Origin: Enterobacteriaceae bacterium ESL0689 | Lineage (GTDB): Bacteria > Pseudomonadota > Gammaproteobacteria > Enterobacterales > Enterobacteriaceae | Direction of reading: 5' to 3' | Assembly: GCA_029433525.1 (NCBI GenBank) | Contig: JAQTIF010000001.1 | Coordinates: 868,001-932,000 of the forward strand | DNA: 64,000 nt | Part shown: positions 40,321-47,494 of the stretch, piece after piece | Numbering within the stretch: the stretch's first letter is position 1 | Layout of the letters: the number at the start of each line of letters is the position of its first letter | Made by a program: the position numbers and the translations under genes | Notes under the pieces: model-generated | Told to the model about the DNA's origin: nothing | The model's input: only the letters and a program-made list of their open reading frames with translations | Database searches by the model: none

Positions 40321-40757
40321 CTGAAAAGTATACAGTGCTGGCAGTGCCAGCAGTGGCTGAAAAGTATACAGTGCTGGCAGTGCCAGCAGTGGATGAAAAG
40401 TGTACAGCTCTGGCAGTGCTAGCAGTGACTGAAAAGTGTACAGTGCTGGCAGTGCCAGCAGTGACTGAAAAGTGTACAGTGCTGGCAGTGCCAGCAGTGA
40501 ATGAAAAGTGTACAGTGCTGGCAGTGCCAGCAGTGGCTGAAAAGTGTACAGTGCTGGCAGTGCCAGCAGTGGATGAAAAGTGTGCAGTGCTGGCAGTGCC
40601 AGCAGTGTATGAAAAGTGTGCAGTGCTGGCAGTGCCAGCAGTGGCTGAAAAGTGTACAGTGCTGGCAGTGCCAGCAGTGTATGGAAAGTGTACAGTGCTG
40701 GCAGTGCCAGCAGTGGATGAAAAGTGTACAGTGCTGGCAGTGCCAGCAGTGGTTTAA
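40317..40757 (+). CDS. Possible repeat protein encoded by the 36-bp array
   Basis: A 146-codon frame overlaps the replication gene stop (ATGA) and encodes twelve 12-residue repeats of the form xEKCTVLAVPAV. It has no ribosome site of its own, no signal peptide, and a second frame (KSVQCWQCQQWL) is also open, as expected for a 36-bp period without stops. I think the DNA repeat is primary and translation incidental. Conservation of the frame in related elements would be needed to call it a gene. Confidence 0.25.
   Translation: MTEKYTVLAVPAVAEKYTVLAVPAVDEKCTALAVLAVTEKCTVLAVPAVTEKCTVLAVPAVNEKCTVLAVPAVAEKCTVLAVPAVDEKCAVLAVPAVYEKCAVLAVPAVAEKCTVLAVPAVYGKCTVLAVPAVDEKCTVLAVPAVV
40320..40751. repeat. 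Array of twelve 36-bp repeats with internal palindromes
   Basis: Twelve units of exactly 36 bp with no indels. Each unit contains the 17-bp palindrome TGCTGGCAGTGCCAGCA and, in most, the palindrome TGTACA 5' of it. The third unit is most diverged. Variation is concentrated at the base triplet before GAAAAG (ACT, GCT, GAT, AAT, TAT). The array begins on the last base of the replication gene. It resembles plasmid iterons or a centromere-like site. There are no spacers, so it is not CRISPR. Confidence 0.9.
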
Positions 40758-40821
40758 AGAGCTAAAACTTATGCAGTCGGAGATCTGGTTTCTGATTGTT
40801 TCACCCTTTCCTGCAATGGAC

Positions 40822-40843
40822 TATCTCAATCCTGATTGAGATA
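40822..40843. promoter_or_regulatory. 22-bp palindrome upstream of the AcaB-like gene
   Basis: TATCTCAATC and GATTGAGATA form a perfect 10-bp inverted repeat around CT, 22 bp before the start of the AcaB-like gene. The compact symmetry suits a dimeric repressor or activator operator, possibly for autoregulation; as RNA it would form a hairpin near the ribosome site. Confidence 0.5.
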
Positions 40844-40865
40844 TCACAACAGCAAGGGGTTATAG

Positions 40866-41591
40866 ATGGAAAAGGTAAAAAAGGGTGTAGATACTGTCTT
40901 ACCTTCATCGCGTGCAGGAGTGCTACAGTCCGCGCTTTCGGTTGAGCTTCATACTCACTACGCTATCAGGCTATGGGAGGGGCGTAAGCGAAGTGACAGT
41001 AATTCTGGTGAGAAAAAGCGACCTGAAATTATCAGTATGCCAAAAGCCATTCAGCGTGCCGGAATAGCTTCCCGGGATTCAGCGTCAGATAATCCGTATG
41101 CAGATATGGTACTGGTAAAACTGGAAACCATAATTAATCTCGCGTCTGATAAAATTAGTAAGATAGTTAATGATCTGGAAGTCATTTTATCGGCTGTTCC
41201 TAAAGGAATAACGCTTTCTGATGTTGCGTCAGTCTGTCCCCTTAATATCAGTATTTACAGTCGTTCTCCTCTCGGATATCGGTGTGTCTGGTTGCTGGTC
41301 GGTTACGACCAGCTGGCAATGAAAGCGTTTCATGCTTTTCATTACGGGTTAATCTCACGCGCTCAGCGTGATCAGTACCTCAATATTGGCGGTCATGCTG
41401 TCAGACAGGTTTATGGTGTGATTCAGCCTTATTACACCGTGGCGGTAAACAGAAACGATATTGTTAATCTGACAGCCCGTGGGCAGGAAGCGCTGGCGCG
41501 TTTGGGTGAACCTGATCCTGATATTTTCTCTGGTAAAAAACGCTCATCTTTTTCGGCACCCTTATCTGACCGCCAGAATGATAAGGAGTAA
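40866..41591 (+). CDS. PFL_4669 / AcaB-like ICE protein
   Basis: A 241-residue protein I place in the TIGR03761 (PFL_4669) family, a signature of this ICE class now linked to AcaB-type transcriptional regulators. Supporting segments are LQSALSVELHTHYAIRLWEG, DNPYADMVLVKLE, SRSPLGYRCVWLLVGYDQL and a final LARLGEPDPDIFSGKKRSSF. It has no membrane segment. It lies between the repeat array and topB, overlapping the TopB frame's leader, in the standard order. A regulatory role is inferred from family naming. Confidence 0.72.
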   Translation: MEKVKKGVDTVLPSSRAGVLQSALSVELHTHYAIRLWEGRKRSDSNSGEKKRPEIISMPKAIQRAGIASRDSASDNPYADMVLVKLETIINLASDKISKIVNDLEVILSAVPKGITLSDVASVCPLNISIYSRSPLGYRCVWLLVGYDQLAMKAFHAFHYGLISRAQRDQYLNIGGHAVRQVYGVIQPYYTVAVNRNDIVNLTARGQEALARLGEPDPDIFSGKKRSSFSAPLSDRQNDKE

Positions 41592-41595
41592 TGCC

Positions 41596-43632
41596 ATGCA
41601 ACTTTATCTATGTGAGAAGCCGTCTCAGGCGAAAGATATTGCGCGGGTACTGGGTATCAGTCAGCGAGGGCAGGGATTTATCAGTAGTGGAGATATTACC
41701 GTCACCTGGGCAGTTGGTCACCTGCTGGAGCAGGCCAGTCCGGACGCTTATGGCGAGCAGTTTGGCAAACCCTGGCGGGCTGATGTGCTGCCGGTTCTAC
41801 CTGATAACTGGAAAATGGTGGTTAAATCCCAGACCCGGGATCAGTTTACCGTTATCAGTAAGTTGTTAAAGCAGGCCAGTGAAGTCATTATTGCTACCGA
41901 TGCTGATCGCGAAGGTGAGGTGATTGCCCGCGAGTTACTGGTATATTGTGGCTATCGTGGTGCAGTGCGTCGGTTATGGTTATCCGCACTGGACGAAGCC
42001 AGTGTTCGCGAGGCACTGGATAGTATTCTTCCCGGGGAAAAAACAGCGAAATTATATGATGCCGGGCTGGGGCGCAGCCGGGCCGACTGGCTGATTGGGA
42101 TGAATCTGACCCGGCTCTATACCCTGATTGCACAGAAGTCGGGTGTTTTTGAAGTATTGTCTATTGGTCGGGTTCAGACACCGACTTTGGCGATTGTGGT
42201 TAATCGTGATAATGAAATTGCCAGTTTTACTCCGGTTCCCTGGTGGCAGGTACAGGCTTTGCTGGAGAAAGATGGTGTGCGTTTCAGGGCGTATTGGCAA
42301 GCAGTAGCGCAGTACTGCGATGATGAAAAACGCTGTGTGAATCAGCAGGCAGCAAAGGCGGTGGCGTTACTTTGTCAGCAACAAAAAAGTGCAACAGTGC
42401 TGGACGTGAATCAGAAGCGTGAAAAAACACCCGCTCCCCTTTGCTTCGATCTGGGAACGTTACAACAGGTTTGTTCCCGTAAATTCGGACTGGGGGCGAA
42501 TGAAACACTGTCTATCGCTCAGTCATTATATGAAACCCATAAAGCAACAACTTATCCACGAACCGATTGCGGGTATCTTCCGGTATCCATGCAGAAGGAA
42601 ATTCCGACAGTACTGGCGGCGGTCGCTAAATCTGATCCGTCGGTCGCTGCAGTGCTGGCACAATTAGACAGTAATTTTGTTTCCCGCGTGTGGAATGATA
42701 AAAAAATTACGGCACATCATGCCATTATTCCGACACGCCAGGCATTTGATATCTCGCGTCTCAGTGAAAATGAGCTGCGGGTTTATCAACTGATTCGGCA
42801 GTATTATTTTGCTCAGTTTTTTCCATTGCAGGAGTCTGATGTCACTGATGCCTCTTTTAATATTGGCGGACAGTTGTTCAGGGCTAAAGGTAAAATCAAT
42901 ATTGTTACTGGCTGGAAGCTGTTATTTCAGAAGGATTGTCAGGAAGAACAATCTGAAGATAATGATGTCGACATGGCATTACCACCATTAAATAAAGGTG
43001 ACTGTTGTATGGTGAATGGCGCTGCAGTGGAAGATAAAAAAACCAGTCCACCATCTTCATTTACAGAAGGTACGCTGATTGCTGCGATGAAAAATGCTGC
43101 CAGTTTTATCAGCGATCCGAAACTGAAAAAAGTACTGCGCGATAATGCGGGACTGGGAACCGAAGCGACCCGGGCAGGGGTGCTGGAAACGCTTTTCTCC
43201 CGTCATTATCTGGAGAAAAAAGGCAAACATATCCATGCCACTCAACTGGCCAGGGAACTGATTGCAGCCTTACCTGAAACACTGACCAGTCCTGGTATGA
43301 CCGCGCTGTGGGAGCAGGCGCTGGACGATATCGCGCAGGGGAAAATGTCTCTGGATACCTTTATGGAACGGCAGTTTCAGTGGACTCGTCATCTGGTAGA
43401 CAAAGGACGAAGTGATAAAGTGAATATTACAGCCCCAGTGACGCCTCCCTGTCCTGTTTGTAAAGGGCTGACCCGCAGGCGTAAGGGGAAAAATGGTGAT
43501 TTCTGGGGATGTATCCGTTATCCAGAATGTAACGGTATTGTTGCGGGGAAAAGCAATAGTAAAGGTCGAAAAGTTCCACGCAATAAAAAACGGGCTGTAA
43601 AAACGGAAACTGAATTTTCTGATACACAGTAA
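41596..43632 (+). CDS. topB: DNA topoisomerase III (type IA), ICE-encoded
   Basis: A 678-residue type IA topoisomerase. From ATG 41596, after an AAGGAGT site, it begins MQLYLCEKPSQAKDIARVLG; longer in-frame starts lie in the upstream gene. The Toprim acidic triad is in IIATDADREGEVIA (about residue 98), the gate domain has SIGRVQTPTLAIV, the active-site Tyr is in TTYPRTDCG (about residue 320), and the C-terminus has one zinc ribbon (CPVCKG, CIRYPECNG). ICEs use it to decatenate or process transferred DNA. It appears intact. Confidence 0.95.
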   Translation: MQLYLCEKPSQAKDIARVLGISQRGQGFISSGDITVTWAVGHLLEQASPDAYGEQFGKPWRADVLPVLPDNWKMVVKSQTRDQFTVISKLLKQASEVIIATDADREGEVIARELLVYCGYRGAVRRLWLSALDEASVREALDSILPGEKTAKLYDAGLGRSRADWLIGMNLTRLYTLIAQKSGVFEVLSIGRVQTPTLAIVVNRDNEIASFTPVPWWQVQALLEKDGVRFRAYWQAVAQYCDDEKRCVNQQAAKAVALLCQQQKSATVLDVNQKREKTPAPLCFDLGTLQQVCSRKFGLGANETLSIAQSLYETHKATTYPRTDCGYLPVSMQKEIPTVLAAVAKSDPSVAAVLAQLDSNFVSRVWNDKKITAHHAIIPTRQAFDISRLSENELRVYQLIRQYYFAQFFPLQESDVTDASFNIGGQLFRAKGKINIVTGWKLLFQKDCQEEQSEDNDVDMALPPLNKGDCCMVNGAAVEDKKTSPPSSFTEGTLIAAMKNAASFISDPKLKKVLRDNAGLGTEATRAGVLETLFSRHYLEKKGKHIHATQLARELIAALPETLTSPGMTALWEQALDDIAQGKMSLDTFMERQFQWTRHLVDKGRSDKVNITAPVTPPCPVCKGLTRRRKGKNGDFWGCIRYPECNGIVAGKSNSKGRKVPRNKKRAVKTETEFSDTQ

Positions 43633-43712
43633 TAGTTTTGCAATACATCCGATGAAGATATTCTGGTATTGTAAAGCTGCTTTGATGCAAAGGTACTCCA
43701 TTAGTCACGGGG

Positions 43713-43914
43713 TTGTCATTGGACTTAACGGGGTCATATGACAGCCAGACTCAGCAGGCAGTGAGCAGTGAATGGTACGTTCCGACTGGCCAGCAAGACG
43801 CATGCACTCCGTGAAAACCGCGTCGGGATAATGTCCTTAATCCCCGGAGAATGATGAGATACACATACAGGTTTTGGTACTGACCATAATGGCACCGGCA
43901 ACGGTGCCTTTTTT
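43713..43914 (+). ncRNA. Candidate small RNA between topB and the SSB-like gene
   Basis: A promoter-like pair TTGTCA (43713-43718) and CATATG (43735-43740) is followed by about 165 bp without an ORF and then a strong intrinsic terminator: GGCACCG-GCAA-CGGTGCC plus six T (43891-43914). Such a promoter-terminator unit suggests a small transcript of about 165 nt, though the terminator may simply end topB transcription. No Rfam family is recognised with certainty. Confidence 0.4.
43891..43914 (+). terminator. Intrinsic terminator
   Basis: GGCACCG pairs with CGGTGCC around GCAA and is followed by TTTTTT. It separates topB and the candidate small RNA from the SSB-like gene, which must therefore have its own promoter. 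Confidence 0.88.
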
Positions 43915-43930
43915 CTGTGATATTTTCAGA

Positions 43931-44222
43931 TTGACATTCATGCCATACAGTTTAATGATAATCAGGTTTAATTGTCGTTCTTACGACCACCAATGTTTCA
44001 GCAGTCTGTGAGAAACGCCTTCGGGTGACTGTGAAAATCTGCCCACCTTTGACAGCAGATGTCGCCAGTATAAGCGCATTATGACGCGGCGATAAGGTTT
44101 CTTAATGACTTACCAGACAGTCGGAATTTAGCTAATTCTGACCCCCTGACGGGAAAATCACTCCCGTCAGGGTCGTGATTTTCTCCGTCATATCTTATTT
44201 TTAACTCCATGGAGAAAATATC
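43931..44222 (+). promoter_or_regulatory. Promoter and long structured leader of the SSB-like gene
   Basis: TTGACA at 43931-43936 is followed 18 bp later by ATGATA, giving a probable transcript start near 43970 and a 5' leader of about 250 nt before ATG 44223. Such a long leader is unusual here. It contains several hairpins, the last set able to hide the ribosome site (described at 44144-44219). Confidence 0.5.
44144..44219 (+). promoter_or_regulatory. Candidate RNA switch controlling the SSB-like gene
   Basis: Stem 1 pairs CCCTGACGGG (44144-44153) with CCCGTCAGGG (44163-44172). Its loop AAAATCAC (44154-44161) is fully complementary to GTGATTTT (44175-44182), allowing a pseudoknot or a competing helix. 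The overlapping ATTTTCTCC (44178-44186) is fully complementary to GGAGAAAAT (44211-44219), the ribosome site of the SSB-like gene. One segment can thus pair either with the loop, freeing the site, or with the site, blocking it. A CTCCATGGAG palindrome (44205-44214) also covers the site. It may relate to the STAXI RNA motif near ssb and topoisomerase genes; that link is tentative. Confidence 0.55.
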
Positions 44223-44687
44223 ATGTCTGCAAATAACACGACTTCCGGCAAAACTGAGTACTTTAACCTGACTATTAACGGTCTGGGATATCTCAGCAAT
44301 ATTCGCCAGGTTAACCTTCAGAATGGCTCATTTCTCAGTTGTGTAATAAACGCTCTGAGTGGTCCGACGGATAATCCATCGTATGTTCGTTTTGATATTT
44401 CTGTTGCTGGCAAAGAGTCAACCAGCCTGATTAGCCGTTGCCAGAAAGCAGTTGATGAGGATAAAAAAGTCCTGATTGGCTTTAGCTTAAGTAATCCATC
44501 CACCGATATATTTACGCTAAATAAAGGCGATCATGCCGGTGAACAGCGTGTCAGTCTGAAAGCGCGCTTAATAAAAGTAAGCTGGATAAAAATAGGCCAG
44601 GAAATGGTGTATAAGGCTGAAAAAGCGGATTCTGTGCCACCACAGAATAATTCAGTTCAGCCGGAATATGCTGAGAATTCTTTCTGA
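44223..44687 (+). CDS. STY4534-type SSB-like ICE replication protein (DUF3577)
   Basis: A 154-residue protein assigned to the DUF3577/STY4534 family, single-strand-binding-like proteins of SPI-7-type elements. It reads TEYFNLTINGLGYLSNIRQV, GSFLSCVINALSGPTDNPSY, VRFDISVAGKES and LKARLIKVSWIKIGQEMVYK, compatible with an OB-fold, then a Pro/Asn-rich tail ending in acidic residues as SSB tails do. It lies downstream of topB with its own promoter and a structured leader, and is followed by a terminator, so it is separately controlled. Confidence 0.78.
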   Translation: MSANNTTSGKTEYFNLTINGLGYLSNIRQVNLQNGSFLSCVINALSGPTDNPSYVRFDISVAGKESTSLISRCQKAVDEDKKVLIGFSLSNPSTDIFTLNKGDHAGEQRVSLKARLIKVSWIKIGQEMVYKAEKADSVPPQNNSVQPEYAENSF

Positions 44688-44702
44688 GTTATTTCTACCC
44701 TA

Positions 44703-44731
44703 CCTCCCTGAAATTTTCAGGGAGGTTTTTC
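44703..44731 (+). terminator. Intrinsic terminator after the SSB-like gene
   Basis: CCTCCCTGAAA and TTTCAGGGAGG form a long near-perfect stem followed by TTTTT. It lies 16 bp past the stop of the SSB-like gene. Confidence 0.9.
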
Positions 44732-44815
44732 TTCTATCAAAGTAATTCCGCCCGGTCATTTAGACCAGAATCCCGAAATACGCCTAATAACAATGTGATA
44801 GCATGATATAAACAG

Positions 44816-45364
44816 GTGGCCAGAATGTGTCATGATGATTTAGAAACTCGCAGAGCAGCAGCTCTGGCGCAGAACAAATGTTTTACGAAAGGAAGACTCC
44901 GTGATGAGTTCAGAATGAAGCCTGCTCCTGGCGCGGAACCCGTCAAAATCTATAAAAATGCATATGGCAGCAAAGTCTGTATTGATCCGTCTGCATTTGC
45001 TGTTCATGGTATCAGTGCCGATTCGCTAACGGATGAGCCGTTATGGCCCGATATTACCCGACAGCTTCAACACAACATCGGCCAACACCCTTTGATCATT
45101 TTTAATGCCGATTTTGATTTGCGCATTCTGAAACAGACAGCGATAGCACACAACGACCCTGCCAGCTGGCTGGATAATCTGACGGTGTATTGTGCTATGT
45201 GGCTTTCTGCGAAATATTACGGCCCGACTAACCGTTACGGTACAATTTCTCTTTCTCGTGCTGTCAGTCAGGCCGGACTGAGTTGGGTCGGGCAGGCGCA
45301 TTCTGCCGTCACAGACGCGGCGATGACAGCACAGGTGATCAATGATATTGCCGAATACTGGTGA
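44816..45364 (+). CDS. DnaQ-like 3'-5' exonuclease, probably inactivated
   Basis: A 182-residue frame whose C-terminal two thirds is a DEDD exonuclease: DPSAFAVHGISADSLTDEP, the ExoII motif FNADFDLRIL (about residue 97-106) and the ExoIII motif AHSAVTDAAMTAQV (about 161-174). The ExoI motif (DTETTGL-like, DxE) is missing. The N-terminal 60 residues (RDEFRMKPAPGAEPVKIYKN then AYGSKVCIDPSA) join directly to the HGI segment, suggesting an in-frame deletion that removed ExoI. ICE-borne exonucleases of this kind usually keep it. Activity is doubtful. Confidence 0.7.
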   Translation: MARMCHDDLETRRAAALAQNKCFTKGRLRDEFRMKPAPGAEPVKIYKNAYGSKVCIDPSAFAVHGISADSLTDEPLWPDITRQLQHNIGQHPLIIFNADFDLRILKQTAIAHNDPASWLDNLTVYCAMWLSAKYYGPTNRYGTISLSRAVSQAGLSWVGQAHSAVTDAAMTAQVINDIAEYW

Positions 45365-45386
45365 AGGTGTGAATCCCCGGTTCTGA
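45363..45386 (+). pseudogene. Last codons of a deleted DUF2442 gene
   Basis: Overlapping the exonuclease stop, the frame EGVNPRF-stop matches the ending KGVHPRF-stop of the DUF2442 gene at 32075-32338. The DNA similarity continues past the stop to about 45403 (five mismatches over about 39 bp). I read it as the tail of a DUF2442 gene lost from this ICE copy. Confidence 0.6.
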
Positions 45387-45407
45387 CTGGTGTAATATGA
45401 CAAACAG

Positions 45408-45437
45408 AACGCTGACCTGCTGGTCGGCGTTTTTTTT
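45408..45437 (+). terminator. Intrinsic terminator before the transfer genes
   Basis: ACGCTGACC and GGTCGGCGT form a stem around TGCT, followed by seven T. It isolates the replication/exonuclease genes from the mating-pore operon beginning at 45525. Confidence 0.88.
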
Positions 45438-45524
45438 CATCTGTGGAAAATCAGTTGTTAATTGAGCGAATGCGGAGGATTTCGCACAGTGAGGTATGTT
45501 TTGTCACTGTAAAGGAAACTCCGG

Positions 45525-46070
45525 ATGAAATTTCATACCCGTTATAAGTCCCTTATTATCGCGTTATCGCAACTTTTGCTCGCCAGTTGTGCTTCTTCGC
45601 CTCAGAAACTACAGCAGCGTACTGATGCTGTGCCTTCTGTAGCGATTACCCGTAATGTTCAGGCCGTTATGCCTGATGAATATGTCCGGTCGCCAGAGGT
45701 GGTGCGTTATGACCGTTATCTGCTGGTAAGCACCGATCCGCTGATTGCTCAGCACGATCCACTGTCTCAGATTATTGATATTCGTATCCCTGCGTCCCTG
45801 CATCCGACGGTTGCGGACGCTTTGCGTTATGCTCTGAAACAATCAGGTTATTCCCTTTGTGCTACCGGGATTGCGAACGACATGCTGTATCGCCAGCCAT
45901 TGCCAGCGGTGCAGTATCAACTGGGGCCTGTGCGTTTGCGAATTGCTTTACAGGTGATAGCGGGTCAGGCCTGGCAACTGGAAGTGGATGATGTCCGGCG
46001 CGTAGTTTGTCATAGCTTGCGGGATGGCTATCAGTTACCCACCGTGAAGGGAGGGTTTCTAAAAAAATGA
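45525..46070 (+). CDS. PilL-like lipoprotein (TIGR03748 family)
   Basis: A 181-residue predicted lipoprotein: basic N-terminus, hydrophobic stretch and lipobox LLASC (Cys about residue 22). The mature part has VRYDRYLLVSTDPLIAQHDP, then DIRIPASLHPTVADALRYAL and LGPVRLRIALQVIAGQAWQL, matching the PilL N-terminal/TIGR03748 family that opens the transfer region of PFGI-1/SPI-7 elements. The following pilM-pilV type IV pilus operon of SPI-7 is not present here. The GGAAACTCCGG ribosome site precedes ATG 45525, and the stop overlaps the next gene. Confidence 0.8.
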   Translation: MKFHTRYKSLIIALSQLLLASCASSPQKLQQRTDAVPSVAITRNVQAVMPDEYVRSPEVVRYDRYLLVSTDPLIAQHDPLSQIIDIRIPASLHPTVADALRYALKQSGYSLCATGIANDMLYRQPLPAVQYQLGPVRLRIALQVIAGQAWQLEVDDVRRVVCHSLRDGYQLPTVKGGFLKK

Positions 46071-46789
46071 ACCTGAATAACGTCACGAAGGCTATCTCTT
46101 CCTGGAACCAGAAGCATCGGTGGTCAGGGTGGTTTATGGCCATTATCTTCTTTTGTCTGGTAATGGTAGCTGAAGGTTTTGTGTTGTACGCATTGACCAG
46201 CGGTATAACTCGTCTGGAGATGCGCCTTTCTTATCTGGAATCGAAAAATAATACCGTTGCAACTACGGTGATGTTATCCACCCTCCAGTCACAAATATCG
46301 ACCCTGGAAGCTGGACTCGCCAGTAACCAACAACGCATGGATATACTGCAAAATGATACTGAAACCCGAAGCGGATCTTCGCCGGAATTGGCTATTTTGC
46401 AGGCATCGTCCATACAGATGCAACAGGCACAGCAGAAGACAGAAGCACAACTGAATGCCCTGACTGAACAGTTAAATGCCCTGAAAACATTACCGGCTGC
46501 AGCAACTCCGTCCCCCGAAAAAAAATTAACGGAAGTGAAAAAACCGCTTTCCGTTAAATCCCACCTGACGACACAAGTAGTACGTAATACGCCATTTGTA
46601 CTGACGGGGGTGGAAAAGCGCGGTGTTGAATTATGGGCAGCTGTTGCTCCCCGAGATTACCACAATCTGTCGCAGATTACGCTTATCGGAAAAGGTGAAA
46701 CCGTCTCTGGCTGGACACTGGTTCATGCTGGCCATAATGAAGCAACGTTTCGGGCCAATGGCCGTTTGATAGTCCTTAAGGTGGAGTAA
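46067..46789 (+). CDS. Membrane-anchored coiled-coil protein of the transfer region
   Basis: A 240-residue protein I do not recognise by family. It has a single membrane anchor near residues 22-45 (GWFMAIIFFCLVMVAEGFVL), a long coiled coil (about 48-145, rich in Gln, Leu and Glu), a Pro/Lys linker, and a C-terminal beta domain (FVLTGVEKRGVELWAAVAPR, LIGKGETVSGWTLVH) resembling pilus-accessory PilP-like domains. The topology implies a periplasmic scaffold. It is coupled to the PilL-like gene (ATGA). Confidence 0.65.
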   Translation: MNLNNVTKAISSWNQKHRWSGWFMAIIFFCLVMVAEGFVLYALTSGITRLEMRLSYLESKNNTVATTVMLSTLQSQISTLEAGLASNQQRMDILQNDTETRSGSSPELAILQASSIQMQQAQQKTEAQLNALTEQLNALKTLPAAATPSPEKKLTEVKKPLSVKSHLTTQVVRNTPFVLTGVEKRGVELWAAVAPRDYHNLSQITLIGKGETVSGWTLVHAGHNEATFRANGRLIVLKVE

Positions 46790-46792
46790 CTC

Positions 46793-47494
46793 ATGCTGAA
46801 ATTATCATTGCTCATGCTGAGCGTACTGAGTTCGCAGGCGCTTGCCGCCACAGAGACTTCCGTTATTGAAAATTCGCAAATGACTCAAAGTCAGATGCAG
46901 TTACAGCAACAAACAGCGACCGCATGGGGGCTTAATGCTGAGGATTACCAGCGGTATCAGCAACTGATGAAGGGACCCCGTGGCACCCAGTCTCCAGGAT
47001 TAGATCCGCTTTCGGTACTGGGAATTGAAGCCCGAACGCCAGCAGAACGTCGTCAGTATGCGGAACAATGGGTGAAAGAAGAGTTTACCCGCACGCAAAA
47101 AGAACTCGAGTTTCAGCGGGAAATCAATACTGCATGGCGACGGCTGTATCCTGGGATATTGTCAGTGAAGCTGGGAAGTACTGCTGGTGTCGTCAGGGAT
47201 ACTGGCGGACGTCTGGCGTTGTTTATTAAGTCTAAAGATTGCCTGACCTGTGAGGCGCGGCTGTCTGCGTTGCTTAGTGATAATCGTCAGGTTGATATTT
47301 ACCTGGTCGATAGCGAAGGGAACGATGATACGTTACGCCAGTGGGCGCGAGCTCACCATATCCCGGTAGAAAAAGTTCGTTCCCGCCAGATTACGCTAAA
47401 TCATGATGGTGGCCGCTGGCGGCGCTTTGGTGGCGGAATAATGCCGGTATTGCTGCAACAGGGAGAAAAAGGATGGCATATCGTCGCATTCTGA
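46793..47494 (+). CDS. ICE transfer protein, TIGR03759 family
   Basis: A 233-residue exported protein with signal peptide MLKLSLLMLSVLSSQALA. Family hallmarks follow: TATAWGLNAEDYQRYQQLMK, GPRGTQSPGLDPLSVLGIEA, RTPAERRQYAEQWVKEEFTR and KELEFQREINTAWRRLYP. The C-terminal part resembles a thioredoxin-like fold with CLTC (about residue 150). It is expected in the periplasm as part of the mating-pore assembly. The GGAGTAACTC site precedes the ATG; the end overlaps the transglycosylase gene by 22 bp. Confidence 0.8.
   Translation: MLKLSLLMLSVLSSQALAATETSVIENSQMTQSQMQLQQQTATAWGLNAEDYQRYQQLMKGPRGTQSPGLDPLSVLGIEARTPAERRQYAEQWVKEEFTRTQKELEFQREINTAWRRLYPGILSVKLGSTAGVVRDTGGRLALFIKSKDCLTCEARLSALLSDNRQVDIYLVDSEGNDDTLRQWARAHHIPVEKVRSRQITLNHDGGRWRRFGGGIMPVLLQQGEKGWHIVAF

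Noticed and set aside
40320..40751. CRISPR array
   Set aside because: The 36-bp units are contiguous with no unique spacers and no cas genes nearby.
40501..40839. Second repeat-encoded protein (CWQCQQ repeats)
   Set aside because: It is the other open frame of the 36-bp array and has no ribosome site.
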